Source: Kiritimatiellia bacterium (GTDB lineage: Bacteria > Verrucomicrobiota > Kiritimatiellia > JAAZAB01). Taken from it: a DNA stretch of 64,000 nt. Position 1 is the first letter of the stretch. Every line of letters begins with the position of its first letter. The DNA is taken from NCBI GenBank assembly GCA_028718125.1, contig JAQUMN010000009.1:51554-115553 (forward strand). Direction: 5' to 3'. This document shows, in pieces, positions 9,855 to 18,986 of the stretch. The translations under genes were made by a program, and so were the position numbers. Below the pieces are notes generated by a model. The model was not told where the DNA came from. It saw nothing but the letters and a program-made list of their open reading frames with translations, and ran no database searches.

Positions 9855-10043
9855 ATGAGAACAACACTCAATATAGACGATCGGATACTCCGCAAAGCGA
9901 CGGAAATCACAGGCGTGAAAGAAAAGACATCGTTGGTACGCTTGGGTCTGGAAGCGCTTGTGTCGCTTGAAAGCGCAAAACGTCTGGCCAGTTTAGGCGG
10001 AACAGAAAAACACCTCCGTTTTATTCCGCGCCGCCGGTCATAG
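9855..10043 (+). CDS. vapB: VapB-type antitoxin
   Basis: A 62-residue antitoxin. The ATG at 9855 (MRTTLNIDDRILRKATEITG) is preferred over the ORF start at 9828 because it begins exactly at the ribbon-helix-helix DNA-binding strand typical of VapB (DUF2191-like). There is no clear ribosome-binding site, and the start lies in a palindromic stretch that may be the operator. The C-terminal half is basic and should wrap the toxin. It is followed after 10 bp by the PIN-domain toxin gene on the same strand. Autorepression by the VapBC complex is usual for the family. Confidence 0.85.
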   Translation: MRTTLNIDDRILRKATEITGVKEKTSLVRLGLEALVSLESAKRLASLGGTEKHLRFIPRRRS

Positions 10044-10053
10044 GAGAGCGGCC

Positions 10054-10416
10054 ATGCTATTGGTGGATACGTCCGTTTGGGTGGACCATTTCCGGCATGG
10101 GGTTGCACTTCTTGACAACCTGTTGACTTCAGGACAAGTGGCAACTCACCCGTTTGTCATTGGAGAGTTGGCGTGTGGCAATCTTGCGAACCGGGTGGAA
10201 ATCCTGGAGTTACTCTCAAGCCTGCCATCGCTGAAAATGGCGAGCCATGCTGAAGCGCTGCACCTCATTCAGACTCGTTCCCTTCATGGCACAGGCATCG
10301 GCTGGATTGACGTTCATCTCTTATCATCGTCCTTGTTGAATCACGCCTCCATCTGGACGAGGGATCGCAAATTGAATACGGCCGCCAGAACACTCGGAAT
10401 TGCCGTAAAGGAATGA
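10054..10416 (+). CDS. vapC: VapC-type PIN-domain ribonuclease toxin
   Basis: A 120-residue PIN-domain protein, the usual VapC length. The acidic metal-binding residues are visible: D5 in 'MLLVDTSVWVDHF', the Glu in 'VIGELACG', the Asp in 'IGWIDVHLL' and the Asp in 'WTRDRKL'. VapC toxins cleave tRNA or rRNA when VapB is lost; the target here cannot be told. The start has GGAGAGCGGCC upstream. The pair is encoded against the direction of the surrounding operon and converges with the BatA-like gene 30 bp away, consistent with later insertion. Confidence 0.9.
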   Translation: MLLVDTSVWVDHFRHGVALLDNLLTSGQVATHPFVIGELACGNLANRVEILELLSSLPSLKMASHAEALHLIQTRSLHGTGIGWIDVHLLSSSLLNHASIWTRDRKLNTAARTLGIAVKE

Positions 10417-10446
10417 TCCCTGTTCTCTCGTGTAAACTTCACCCCT

Positions 10447-12573
10447 TCAAGATGATTCCGGACTTCTGATTTCTGCTTGCGACTTCCTGCTTGCTCCTTT
10501 TGGATTGGCCAGCCAGCCTTCCGCTATCCAGGCTGCCATGGCCAAAAGCAGAAACGGAAGATAAAGATCCCGGCCGCGGCGTTCCATGACTGTGGCGTCG
10601 CCCAAAGCGGAGGCTCCGGACAAAGATTTAACCGTGTAGTTCAGCCCGTTCATGACCGGGATGCTGTCCGACGGAAGAAACTTAAGCCGACCTTCGCGAT
10701 CGGAAGACCGGATCGCGAGCGTAATTATGTTGGTACCCGTTTGAACGGTATAGACACCCGAATGGGCGAATGCCGGAAATTGTTCCGGGGCGCCTTTCCA
10801 ATCCAGCGGGGTTCCGGCAAGCGACAGCAGATGCAGTGGCGCCGGCCGGGCAGCCGCTGAATTTACCGGCACTGCGGCATAAAGGTCAGCCAGACGCTCG
10901 GTGGCCGAAAGCCGGTCGCCGGCCACCAGGGGCACCGGCGGCGCCGGCGTCGCCAGCGCGATTGCCTGGGCCAAGGCAACAAAACCGCCCTTGAGCGGCA
11001 GGATACTCCAGGAGGAATCAAAAGCCAGTCCGCAGGTAAACAGGGTGCCTTTACCCAGCTTCTGTTGAACCAGGACCGGCCTGCCATCGGGTAGGCCCAT
11101 AAGCGCTTGACCATCCTGGGTAAGGCGCAGCGGATGACCCTTGAATATTTTGATGTTGCGCAGCGATGCCAAATCGCCTTTTTCATCCGCCAGGTCCCTG
11201 AACAATACAGCGCTTTTCCGGAACACCAGAAGCGGAAGACCTTCGGCGAATTCTGTCCGCTGTTCCGGCACGGCGCCCGCCCAGTCCGGGATGGGACCCG
11301 TCGTGAGCGGCTCAATCGGCGAGGGTAAAACCAGCAAGTTGCCTCCGTATTCTACAAATGCTTTCACTTCCGGTTGCCGCTCCCCCGCCCGGGCAAAGGT
11401 GTTCCAGGTCATGATAAGCAAAACCGGTTTTTGATTCCCCATGAGATCTGGCCGGGAAATAGCGTTCGTAAAGACCGGGATCAATCCCGAGAGACGGCCG
11501 GAATCGGCAGGATCAATCGCGATTGGAAGCAGGGCAAAGTCTTCCCTGGCCCCGATAAAAACCACCCGTTCCATCTCGGTGCAGGTGTAAGCCGCGGCGG
11601 CGCGATTATCAAAAGAAAAGCTGTCGCCCTCAATCCAGGCGGTCAGCCAATGAACGCCCGGCAATGCCGGCGCCAGCGTAATTTCGACGTCTTTTTCACC
11701 GTTAGGCGGGACCGGCACGGATTGAAATGCCTTCTGATTCTGGTCATCGAGCGAGTTAAGGCGAATATCGGCGGAAAACGGGGTGGTATTGATCAGGCGC
11801 GCGTGAACGTAAACTCGCCTGCCGGCGATCAGGCGATAAGGCGGCGGGGTTATCCCGGCAAGCGATATATTGGCGGAAGTTTCGGGAACAGGAGGAATGC
11901 GGTGAACCTGAAGGCGCGTTCCCGCCGGCGGTTCGAACGGGGTCGCCGGCAAAATGTTCCATTCGGCGCTTTGAAGATCAGACAGGATGTGAAGTTCAAG
12001 GCCGGCGGCGGACGTGTTGTCCAGCATGGACAGGGCGCGACGAAGCGCCCCGGCGGCGGATCCGGTTGCCTCGGTTTCTTCTGTTTTTGACAGGGCGGAT
12101 TTCAAAGCGGTTTTATCGGAAACCAAACCATCCGGCAGAGACACCGCCGGATCTTCAACCGTCAGGACGATGCCGGCGAGGTCACGTCCGTTAAGTCCTG
12201 TAAGCAGCATGGCGGCGGCATCAAGGGCCGCCGCCAGTTTGTTCCGGCCGTCCCGGCCGGGCGCGCACATGGATCCCGAATTATCCACCACAATAACCAT
12301 GGCTACAGTTCCACCCGCCCCGGCGCCGCGCCAGACGGGACGCGCCAGGGCCAGGAGTATGAACGCAATAAAGAGCATGCGCAGAATCAGCACCAGCCAT
12401 TCCCGCATTTTCCGGCGCGCGCTGAGCTTGGGATCGATCAGGTTGAAAAACATCAGCGATGAAAACACGGCCTGACGTTTTTTCAGCTTCAGGAAAAGAT
12501 GGAAAAGTATGGGAAGACCGGCGAGGGGCAACATCCACATAAACAGCGGATTCGATATGATCATTCCGGTCAT
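10447..12573 (-). CDS. BatA-like VWA membrane protein
   Basis: A 708-residue protein with the BatA N-terminal layout: 'NPLFMWMLPLAGLPILFHLF' as first helix, a basic loop (LKLKKRQAVFSSL), a second helix near residues 58-78, then a VWA domain with MIDAS 'VVDNSGSMCAPG'. A beta-rich region, a GATase-like stretch ('VEYGGNLLVLPSPI') and a C-terminal helix (YLPFLLLAMAAWIAEGWL) follow. Its start overlaps the end of the DUF58 gene by 4 bp (ATGA), showing translational coupling. The family is linked to envelope stress and to MoxR-dependent assembly; its exact role here is unknown. Confidence 0.8.
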   Translation of the reverse strand: MTGMIISNPLFMWMLPLAGLPILFHLFLKLKKRQAVFSSLMFFNLIDPKLSARRKMREWLVLILRMLFIAFILLALARPVWRGAGAGGTVAMVIVVDNSGSMCAPGRDGRNKLAAALDAAAMLLTGLNGRDLAGIVLTVEDPAVSLPDGLVSDKTALKSALSKTEETEATGSAAGALRRALSMLDNTSAAGLELHILSDLQSAEWNILPATPFEPPAGTRLQVHRIPPVPETSANISLAGITPPPYRLIAGRRVYVHARLINTTPFSADIRLNSLDDQNQKAFQSVPVPPNGEKDVEITLAPALPGVHWLTAWIEGDSFSFDNRAAAAYTCTEMERVVFIGAREDFALLPIAIDPADSGRLSGLIPVFTNAISRPDLMGNQKPVLLIMTWNTFARAGERQPEVKAFVEYGGNLLVLPSPIEPLTTGPIPDWAGAVPEQRTEFAEGLPLLVFRKSAVLFRDLADEKGDLASLRNIKIFKGHPLRLTQDGQALMGLPDGRPVLVQQKLGKGTLFTCGLAFDSSWSILPLKGGFVALAQAIALATPAPPVPLVAGDRLSATERLADLYAAVPVNSAAARPAPLHLLSLAGTPLDWKGAPEQFPAFAHSGVYTVQTGTNIITLAIRSSDREGRLKFLPSDSIPVMNGLNYTVKSLSGASALGDATVMERRGRDLYLPFLLLAMAAWIAEGWLANPKGASRKSQAEIRSPESS

Positions 12574-13457
12574 CGGGCGGCGATCCTCATGAAAAGCAGT
12601 TCATCCATGGGCTGGCTGGTGTCGAGGAGATGGTAATCGGCCCGGCAATTCTGGCATCCGCGCCGCAAAGTATCCAGGTGGCGATCCATGGCCTGCCGGT
12701 ACGCTGTCCGGATGCCGTCGGCATCCACAACCAGCTTGTGGCCGGTCTCAAGTTCCCGGAGCTCGTTCAGGCCGCTCAACGTAAAATTAAGTTCAGCGGC
12801 GTCCAACACATGCAGGATCATGAGATCATGCCCGTTGTGATGCAGGTGGCGAATTCCGCGCAGGATCTCGGCGGGATCCTGGAGCAGATCGGAAATCAGG
12901 ATGATCAGGCTTCGCGCCCGGATGCGCTCTGCTGTCTGGTGCAGGGCATGTTCGATGTCGCCGGCGCCCTCGGACACAATATTTTCCAGGCCCAGCAGCA
13001 TCGGGCGCAGGCCTTCCAGAGTGCCGGTAGGCGCATACGTAGTCTTAAGTTCCCGGTCAAAAAGGATCATCCCCACGGAATCGCCCTGGTTGACCAGGAT
13101 ATACATCAGGCCGGCCGCCAGGAACGAGGCATACTCGGTTTTGGACATGCGGCCGGAACCCTGGAACCGGAGACTCCCCGAAATGTCCAGACAAAGGTAA
13201 GCCCGGAGGTTGGTTTCCTCCCGGAACCGGCGGATCATAACCCGGTCGCTGCGCGCGTAGACGGCCCAGTCAATCAGATTCGGCGGATCGCCCGGCGAGT
13301 ATTCACGATAGTCGGCAAATTCAACGGAAGCGCCCGTATGGGGCGAAGGATGAACTCCCTGAAGATTGCCCTCCACGGGTCGACGCACGGACAAGCTCAA
13401 GCAGCGCAGGCGCTCCGCAAGCTGGGCTGAAAGGTACTTATAGGTCGACGCGTTCAT
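12570..13457 (-). CDS. DUF58 domain protein
   Basis: A 295-residue cytoplasmic DUF58 protein, a member of the VWA-fold superfamily. The conserved region 'YREYSPGDPPNLIDWAVYAR' is the DUF58 signature, and 'LCLDISGSLRFQ' is the degenerate MIDAS motif. It lies directly downstream of moxR (137 bp, occupied by a palindromic repeat) and overlaps the BatA-like gene by 4 bp. DUF58 proteins are regular partners of MoxR ATPases. Confidence 0.9.
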   Translation of the reverse strand: MNASTYKYLSAQLAERLRCLSLSVRRPVEGNLQGVHPSPHTGASVEFADYREYSPGDPPNLIDWAVYARSDRVMIRRFREETNLRAYLCLDISGSLRFQGSGRMSKTEYASFLAAGLMYILVNQGDSVGMILFDRELKTTYAPTGTLEGLRPMLLGLENIVSEGAGDIEHALHQTAERIRARSLIILISDLLQDPAEILRGIRHLHHNGHDLMILHVLDAAELNFTLSGLNELRELETGHKLVVDADGIRTAYRQAMDRHLDTLRRGCQNCRADYHLLDTSQPMDELLFMRIAAR

Positions 13458-13500
13458 GGTAACTACTCAGGTAGTCGGCAAGCGGCTTATGTAAGCAAGT

Positions 13501-13578
13501 TTGTCATTTCGAGCGCAGCGAGAAATCCCGATGATCAGCCCGGAATTTGGAGATCCATCGCTCCGCTCTGGATGACAA
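13501..13578. repeat. REP-like imperfect palindrome between moxR and the DUF58 gene
   Basis: Left arm 'ttgtcatttcgagcgcagcg' pairs imperfectly with right arm 'cgctccgctctggatgacaa'; about 78 bp in all. It fills most of the intergenic space inside the operon. Such 'gtcatttcgagc' elements are widespread repeats in bacterial genomes. Confidence 0.6.
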
Positions 13579-13594
13579 CCTGAGTCGTTGCTGT

Positions 13595-14644
13595 TCATGA
13601 ATCGTACTGCGGTTCCGGTACCGCTTTGAGAACCTGGCACACGATCTCATCGGTGTTGACGCCTTCACTGGAGGCCGTGAAGTTGGTGAACAGGCGGTGG
13701 CGGAGAACGGGCAAGGCGTATTCCCGAACGTCGGCGCAGGACACGTTGGCCCGACCGCTCAACAACACATGGCCCTTGGCGGCCAGCAGGAGGCATTGGC
13801 CGGCGCGGGTGCCGGCGCCCCAGCGCACCCAGCGGGTGATGAAATCCGGAGCTTCCGGCGATCCCGGCCGGGTGGCCCGGATCAGGCTGGCCGCGTATTG
13901 CGCCACGTGCCGGCTGACCGGCATCTGGCGAACAAGGTGCTGGAACTCCAGGATCGCCTCGGCATGGAGAATGCGGTTGACTTCCAAAATACGGTCCCGC
14001 GTCGTTTCCGTGATGATGTTCTGTTCGTCCGAGGCGCCGGGATAATCGATGTGAATGCAGAGCATGAACCGGTCGAGTTGGGCCTCAGGTAGGGGATACG
14101 TGCCTTCCTGCTCGATCGGATTTTGCGTGGCCAGGACCATGAAGGGCTGGGGAAGGTCATATGTTGTCCGCGATGTTGTGACCCGGTATTCCTGCATGGC
14201 TTCCAGCAGGGCGGCCTGGGTCTTGGGCGGCGTCCGGTTTATTTCGTCCGCAAGCAGCAGATGGGTGAACAGGGGGCCCTTGTGAAAACGAAAATGGCGG
14301 GTTCCCGTGACGGCATCTTCTTCCAGGATGTTGGTCCCGGTAATGTCGGCGGGCATGAGGTCCGGCGTGAATTGAATCCGCTGGGTATCAAGATCCAGTG
14401 CGCCCGCCAGGGCCCGCACCATGAGAGTCTTGGCCAGACCCGGGACCCCGATGATCAGGCAGTGGCCCCGCGCGAACAGCGTGACCAGCATCTGGTTCAG
14501 GACCTGCTGCTGACCGAAGATGATCGCGCCGATTTCCTTAAGGATGGCATCGCGGGACTGGCTCAACCGGGCAGCCGCGGCGGCCGGATCTTTAATCGGC
14601 TTGTCGGCCAGCGGATGTGTCTCGATGACGGTCTTGTCGCTCAT
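13595..14644 (-). CDS. MoxR-family AAA+ ATPase
   Basis: A 349-residue MoxR AAA+ ATPase. Walker A is 'IIGVPGLAKTLMVRAL', Walker B is 'LLADEINRTPPKTQAALLEA', and sensor 1 lies in 'MVLATQNPIEQEGTYPLP'. The lid domain follows. Family length is about 320-350. MoxR proteins act as chaperone-like ATPases with DUF58/VWA partners, which follow it here on the same strand. The ATG at 14644 has AGGAAA upstream. Confidence 0.95.
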   Translation of the reverse strand: MSDKTVIETHPLADKPIKDPAAAAARLSQSRDAILKEIGAIIFGQQQVLNQMLVTLFARGHCLIIGVPGLAKTLMVRALAGALDLDTQRIQFTPDLMPADITGTNILEEDAVTGTRHFRFHKGPLFTHLLLADEINRTPPKTQAALLEAMQEYRVTTSRTTYDLPQPFMVLATQNPIEQEGTYPLPEAQLDRFMLCIHIDYPGASDEQNIITETTRDRILEVNRILHAEAILEFQHLVRQMPVSRHVAQYAASLIRATRPGSPEAPDFITRWVRWGAGTRAGQCLLLAAKGHVLLSGRANVSCADVREYALPVLRHRLFTNFTASSEGVNTDEIVCQVLKAVPEPQYDS

Positions 14645-14725
14645 GGTTTTCCTGTTTACGTTTTTACGCGTCCTACGTCGATTCTAATTATTCCGATGCG
14701 GTTAACCCGAGTCTGAACATGACTA

Positions 14726-14784
14726 TGGAGGGCGGCAGGCCCCTGCCGCCGTTAACTGCGGCGACGGAGGCCCGTCGCCCTCCA
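14726..14784. repeat. Palindromic GGAGGGCG...CGCCCTCC element
   Basis: A 59-bp imperfect palindrome: TGGAGGGCGGCAGGCCCC pairs with the inverted GGAGGCCCGTCGCCCTCCA around a gttaac centre. The outer word GCCCTCCAATA is shared with the interior of the 121-bp MITE described below, so the two may be related. It lies between the DUF4159 gene and moxR. Confidence 0.65.
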
Positions 14785-14844
14785 ATAATTTATACACGCA
14801 AACGTATTTTTCGGGAAAGCATCTAACACGCGCTACGCCCATTT

Positions 14845-16389
14845 TCAGTGGGTCATGGCATACATGGCAATATTGATGCCCAGTTGCATGGCGGATTCCG
14901 GTTCCAATCCGCGAATAACGGGATGCTCGCATCCCTGCCAGCCTGCTTCCATGTCAAAGGGACTATAGATCACCCGCAGATCGCCGTTGAGCGTGATGCC
15001 TTCCAGGAACGGTTCGGTGACGGCGCCCGCCTTGTTCACGACTGCCGGCGTGTAACTGACCTGGCTGATGGCAAAAACGCCGCGGTAGAGCGGATGACTC
15101 AGAGGCAGCGGTTCCAGGCCGGCTTCCGGCAAAATCTGTTTCAGCTCGCGGCGCACGGCGCGATCGAATCCCTTCAAACCCAGGCCGTTATTGATTAAGA
15201 GCGTGCCGGCGCCGTTCAGGAAAGTACGGATGGCCGCCGCGGCGGAAGGATCCAGATGAAAATCGTCCAGACCGGTAAGATACAGGAAGGTGTAGGAGGA
15301 AAGATCGTCTTTGCCCGGCAAAACCGGTATGCGCTTCAAGCTGACCCGGAGCGAGGTATTATGCTGGAGTCTCTGCAGGAGGGCGGCGGGACCGCCGGGA
15401 TGAACGTTCCATGTTTCGTCATGCTTGATCTGGGCAAAGACGAATTCGTCCGTCGCCTCGCCCTCATCCAGCGAGCCGAATAATTCCGGCTTGCTTTCCT
15501 CGCGGCCGACCCCGGCGTAGCCGACGGCATAGGCCGCCAGGTTCAAACCGAGCCGGCTGGCGGAATCCACGTCGTAATAGACCGCCTGCTTGATGATGGG
15601 GACTTCATGATCGTCCCAACCGCAACCCAGCCCGCAGGGGGATACCAGCACGGCAATCCGGCATCCAACATACAATCCTTCCATGAAGGGAACATCCTGG
15701 GACATCACCTGATCCAGGGGGGATGCTTCGGCCAGCGCATGATTAGGGATTCTGACCTTGGTCACGTCGAAGAGCATGTGATAAAAAGGGTGATCGAGTG
15801 GAATCGTGCGCACGGCATAGTCGGGAAAAGTGCGCGCCAGCATCTGCTTCACCGAGTTGTAAAAATAGGGGGAACCGGCCACGGAATCGAAGACGATCAT
15901 GCCGCCGGCGAGCACATAGGCCCTGAGCATATCCGTCTGCCTCGTACTGAGTTTCAGCGTGCGCGTGCCGCTGAAAAACAAGACGGGGGTTTTCGCCGGA
16001 TCGCCGTGGAAGCCGGCCAGGTCAATGGCCTCGCTCCTGTATGCCATTCCGGCAGTGCGATTGGCCTTTTGCAGGAGTTGTTGAAGGTCCGCCGGGCACA
16101 GGTTCCAGTCGGAAATGGAGCAGGCGCTGCCGCCGGGATATGTAAAGGACGCCGTTTCTCCCCATATGATCTTGCCAAAGAGCGTGGCCGGCGATGGCTG
16201 GCGCTTGCGTTCCGTTCGACGCAAGGGCGTTGCCGGCAGGGGTAGCGGCGGAACGGCTTCACCGGCAGAAATGCGGCGGGGCGACGCCTTGGGAGGAAGT
16301 CCCAGCGGAACAAACCAGTCGTTCTCATCCCCGGCAATGGATGACCCGACCGCGAGGATCAGCAGGAGGCCTACAATCTTGATTTTCAT
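14845..16389 (-). CDS. Exported protein with two tandem DUF4159 domains
   Basis: A 514-residue protein with a signal peptide (MKIKIVGLLLILAVGSSIAG). Two DUF4159-type, GATase-fold units are visible: one around residues 90-300 ('LRAYVLAGGMIVFDSVAG', then 'LDHPFYHMLFDV') and a second around 310-514 ('FLNGAGTLLINNGLGLKGF', then 'LSHPLYRGVFAI'). Each ends with an alanine-rich 'LGLNLAAYAVGYA' or 'LGINIAMYAMTH' helix. It is the second gene of the operon, upstream of moxR. DUF4159 proteins habitually sit in MoxR clusters of PVC and related bacteria; their function is not known. Confidence 0.75.
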   Translation of the reverse strand: MKIKIVGLLLILAVGSSIAGDENDWFVPLGLPPKASPRRISAGEAVPPLPLPATPLRRTERKRQPSPATLFGKIIWGETASFTYPGGSACSISDWNLCPADLQQLLQKANRTAGMAYRSEAIDLAGFHGDPAKTPVLFFSGTRTLKLSTRQTDMLRAYVLAGGMIVFDSVAGSPYFYNSVKQMLARTFPDYAVRTIPLDHPFYHMLFDVTKVRIPNHALAEASPLDQVMSQDVPFMEGLYVGCRIAVLVSPCGLGCGWDDHEVPIIKQAVYYDVDSASRLGLNLAAYAVGYAGVGREESKPELFGSLDEGEATDEFVFAQIKHDETWNVHPGGPAALLQRLQHNTSLRVSLKRIPVLPGKDDLSSYTFLYLTGLDDFHLDPSAAAAIRTFLNGAGTLLINNGLGLKGFDRAVRRELKQILPEAGLEPLPLSHPLYRGVFAISQVSYTPAVVNKAGAVTEPFLEGITLNGDLRVIYSPFDMEAGWQGCEHPVIRGLEPESAMQLGINIAMYAMTH

Positions 16390-16508
16390 GGTAATACACT
16401 CGTGAAAGCGCTCATCCTACCTGTTTTAGATGATAGCTTTCGGACGGCCTGAGTCAAGCTCGGATGCCTGGCAGGGCGCGGGCATTAATTGTGTTTTCTG
16501 CGTGAAAA

Positions 16509-18584
16509 TTATTTACGAAGCCGGTCGCGCGACCGGGCCGCCGCTTCGCTATAGGGATGATCCAAAACAAGCCGGGTATAGACTTCCCTGGCAAGCGCAG
16601 TGTTGCCCAGGGCCTGGTAAATCTCCATCAGCTTGAGCAAGACTTCCGCCCGATCCCTTGCCTGCAGGGCGGGGGCGTTCAGCAGTTCGAGGCAACGGCC
16701 CATGGCAAACGGATATTCTCCCCGCTTCTGATGAATGGCTATCATTGTCAAGGACGTTTCCGTCGACATTCTTTCGGCCGGATTTTCCCATTCAATGCGC
16801 TCAATCAGTTCTGCGGCGTCGGCAACGTCGTTGCGTTCCAGGAACTGGCGGGCGCTTTCAAGGCCGGCGCGCCGCCTCAATGTCTGTAAAGGTTTTTCGG
16901 CGAAATTGCCAAGGGCGGCATAGAGTAAAACGGCTTTGTCTGCTTGGCCCAGGAGCAATGCGGCGTCAGCTTCCAGGATTTTTTTAAATTTTTGCTCATC
17001 CGGGGTGAGTACGCGCGGATTCGTCTCTCCCAGCAGGCGCACGGCCTGATCCGGGTTCCGCCCCAGGTGGATCCAGAGTCCGGCGAGTCGGAGTTTTGAC
17101 TTGCCCTGAAGCGCGATTATGGGCGGCTGAAAATCAAGCACGGCTTTAAACATAGCTTCCGCCCGGCTGTATTCGCGGATATCAGGATGCTGATAATGAA
17201 GTCCCAGGTCGATCAGCACGTCGCTGTGTTCCGGCATCCATTCTTTCTGGCGCTTCAGGCAAGCGTTTCCCAGCGCCGTAACCCAGGGACGATCATCGAT
17301 AGCCAGCGCAAACCGGAACAGGTATAATAGATCATTAATGGGCATAGTGTTCCAGTAACGCGTGGTCAGTTCAGTTTTCTGCGAATCGAGGATCTGCGGA
17401 GGGCATGCTTCACGCTGAGTCCATCGAGGATGGACGGCCACACGTTGCCGGCTTGTCATGTTAGCGCTGTTGTCCGGATTGTTATCATCAGCCTTTTTGC
17501 TGACTTCCAGCGTCACCTCGCGGAGGCCCGTCCGGGGAAAAAGATGACCGACCGTTCGGCCGGTCGCCGTTGTGCCGTCATCAAATGTCCAGAGAAATGA
17601 CGCGCGGGCATCAGCCGGCCAGGCTTTGAATCGCATGCTCACCAGGGCCAAATCGTTGACCATTGCATGCGATACGGTTTTCCATTCGAAGTAAACGATC
17701 GGAGCGGCTGAAGGCGCCGACTCGGCGGCGGTTACATGAAACCTGGCCAGGGGCGCAAAACTCTCCGGTGGAATTACGGAAAACCTGTCGGCGCCCGGAG
17801 GCATCCAGGCCGCGAGCGCCACGGAGTGCTCGGGACCATGAACATGATAATACTTAATCGTATGCCAGCCGGGTTCAAGATTGATGGTCCCCTGGTGTTC
17901 CCCCTGGCGGCCGGGCCCTGCATCATGTTCACCCGGCCACTGGGCAACAAGGGTTTCGTCCACCAGGAGGAACGAGGCATCCGTGGACACCGTGGCAAAC
18001 CGGTATGCGCCGCCTTGAGCCATCATCAGGACGCCTTGAAATAAGGCGAGGAAATTCATCGAGGGCCCATGGGGATGGATGCCGAGATTGATGTTCGGAA
18101 CGGGGCTCCGACCCAACACGGGATAGGAATCCTCCCAAAGCCGTTGGACCTGGCTCCACGAATTTATGGGCCCCTTGGTGCGCTGTCGGGTTTCCAAAAT
18201 CACGCCGGCGCCTGATTGCCGGGCGGGAAACATGGATTTTGTCTTATCATGCCGATCCATGGCGCGATCAACGCCATAGACGAAATAGTTGGATGCCCCG
18301 CTCGATGTGTCAAACAGCAAGCCGGCCGGTTCGCCGGCGGCCCGCCACAGGTTGGATGAGGCGACGAATGCGCCGCTTTCAGACACAACGATGAAGGCCG
18401 TGTTGGATCCTGCCGAACTCGCCGGCCATACTTGGACATAGCCGGCCGCCGCCGGCCAGGGGCTGTTCGTGGCCAATGCCACACGAACCCGGGCTGAGGC
18501 CGAGGGCTCGTGCCAGGGCAAAGCCTCGGCCAATACGGCGGATAAAGATACCCAGCAAACAAGATGAACGGCGGTTAATTTCAT
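16509..18584 (-). CDS. Exported PA14-like, PKD and TPR-like protein
   Basis: A 691-residue protein with a signal peptide (MKLTAVHLVCWVSLSAVLAEA). Reading along: an N-terminal beta domain, a PA14-like glycan-binding region (about 175-285: 'FATVSTDASFLLVDETLVAQ', 'LEPGWHTIKYYHVHG'), a PKD-like domain (about 320-365: 'FLWTFDDGTTATGRTVGHLF') and a C-terminal helical-repeat region (about 395-690) with TPR spacing. It is the first gene of the envelope operon, with a candidate promoter 31 bp upstream. It may tether the system to wall or surface glycan; this is inference. Confidence 0.7.
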   Translation of the reverse strand: MKLTAVHLVCWVSLSAVLAEALPWHEPSASARVRVALATNSPWPAAAGYVQVWPASSAGSNTAFIVVSESGAFVASSNLWRAAGEPAGLLFDTSSGASNYFVYGVDRAMDRHDKTKSMFPARQSGAGVILETRQRTKGPINSWSQVQRLWEDSYPVLGRSPVPNINLGIHPHGPSMNFLALFQGVLMMAQGGAYRFATVSTDASFLLVDETLVAQWPGEHDAGPGRQGEHQGTINLEPGWHTIKYYHVHGPEHSVALAAWMPPGADRFSVIPPESFAPLARFHVTAAESAPSAAPIVYFEWKTVSHAMVNDLALVSMRFKAWPADARASFLWTFDDGTTATGRTVGHLFPRTGLREVTLEVSKKADDNNPDNSANMTSRQRVAVHPRWTQREACPPQILDSQKTELTTRYWNTMPINDLLYLFRFALAIDDRPWVTALGNACLKRQKEWMPEHSDVLIDLGLHYQHPDIREYSRAEAMFKAVLDFQPPIIALQGKSKLRLAGLWIHLGRNPDQAVRLLGETNPRVLTPDEQKFKKILEADAALLLGQADKAVLLYAALGNFAEKPLQTLRRRAGLESARQFLERNDVADAAELIERIEWENPAERMSTETSLTMIAIHQKRGEYPFAMGRCLELLNAPALQARDRAEVLLKLMEIYQALGNTALAREVYTRLVLDHPYSEAAARSRDRLRK

Positions 18585-18615
18585 AAAAAAACCATGTCAC
18601 AAATTTCAACCGGGG

Positions 18616-18645
18616 ATTATCACCTTTTTGCATGCCGATAATCAA
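18616..18645 (-). promoter_or_regulatory. Candidate promoter of the MoxR/Bat operon
   Basis: On the minus strand TTGATT is followed after 18 bp by GATAAT (5 of 6 to the -10 consensus), 31 bp upstream of the first operon gene's ATG. Confidence 0.4.
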
Positions 18646-18736
18646 GGCGTGAATGCCATAAATAATAATGCCAATCCGGCAAATTGCCCGTTGCGATTAT
18701 ATCAACCGGCCGCCGCGCGTCCGATTCCCCCCTCCC

Positions 18737-18856
18737 CAGGGCTGCGTCATCCATGCCAAAACCAGCGTCGTCGCGGAGCTCCGCCCTCCAATATCGCGAA
18801 AAAATTGGCATTTATGGAGGGCCGAGCCCCGCGAGACCGTTCTTGACGCAGCGACA
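18737..18856 (+). mobile_element. MITE copy 1 (121-bp family), degraded right end
   Basis: Starts with the 13-bp terminal repeat CAGGGCTGCGTCA and carries the same interior palindrome as the other three copies. The right end is decayed (TGACGCAGCGACAG instead of TGACGCAGCCCTG). Both flanks contain ATTCCCCC but not at an exact target-duplication position, so the junctions have diverged. Confidence 0.8.
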
Positions 18857-18986
18857 GCAATTCCCCCGGCGTAATGATTTTTCATGTTGACTTTTGACGG
18901 AGCGCATATTAGCTTGGGCTAAATTCAGGAATTATGCATCCTGCACGGATATCACGGGTTATTTCGCCGGCGCGGGGTTCAGTTTC

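Noticed and set aside
10447-10449. TGA of the BatA-like gene as a Sec codon, since the frame stays open beyond it
   Set aside because: The continuation is simply antisense to vapC and gives no protein-like sequence or hairpin.
12630-13430. 266-residue plus-strand ORF over the DUF58 gene
   Set aside because: Shadow of a GC-rich coding region; the minus-strand DUF58 motifs are unambiguous.
18620-18811. ORFs reading MPIFSRYWRAELRD and MEGRAPARP at all four MITE copies
   Set aside because: They are translations of a palindromic transposable element, not genes.
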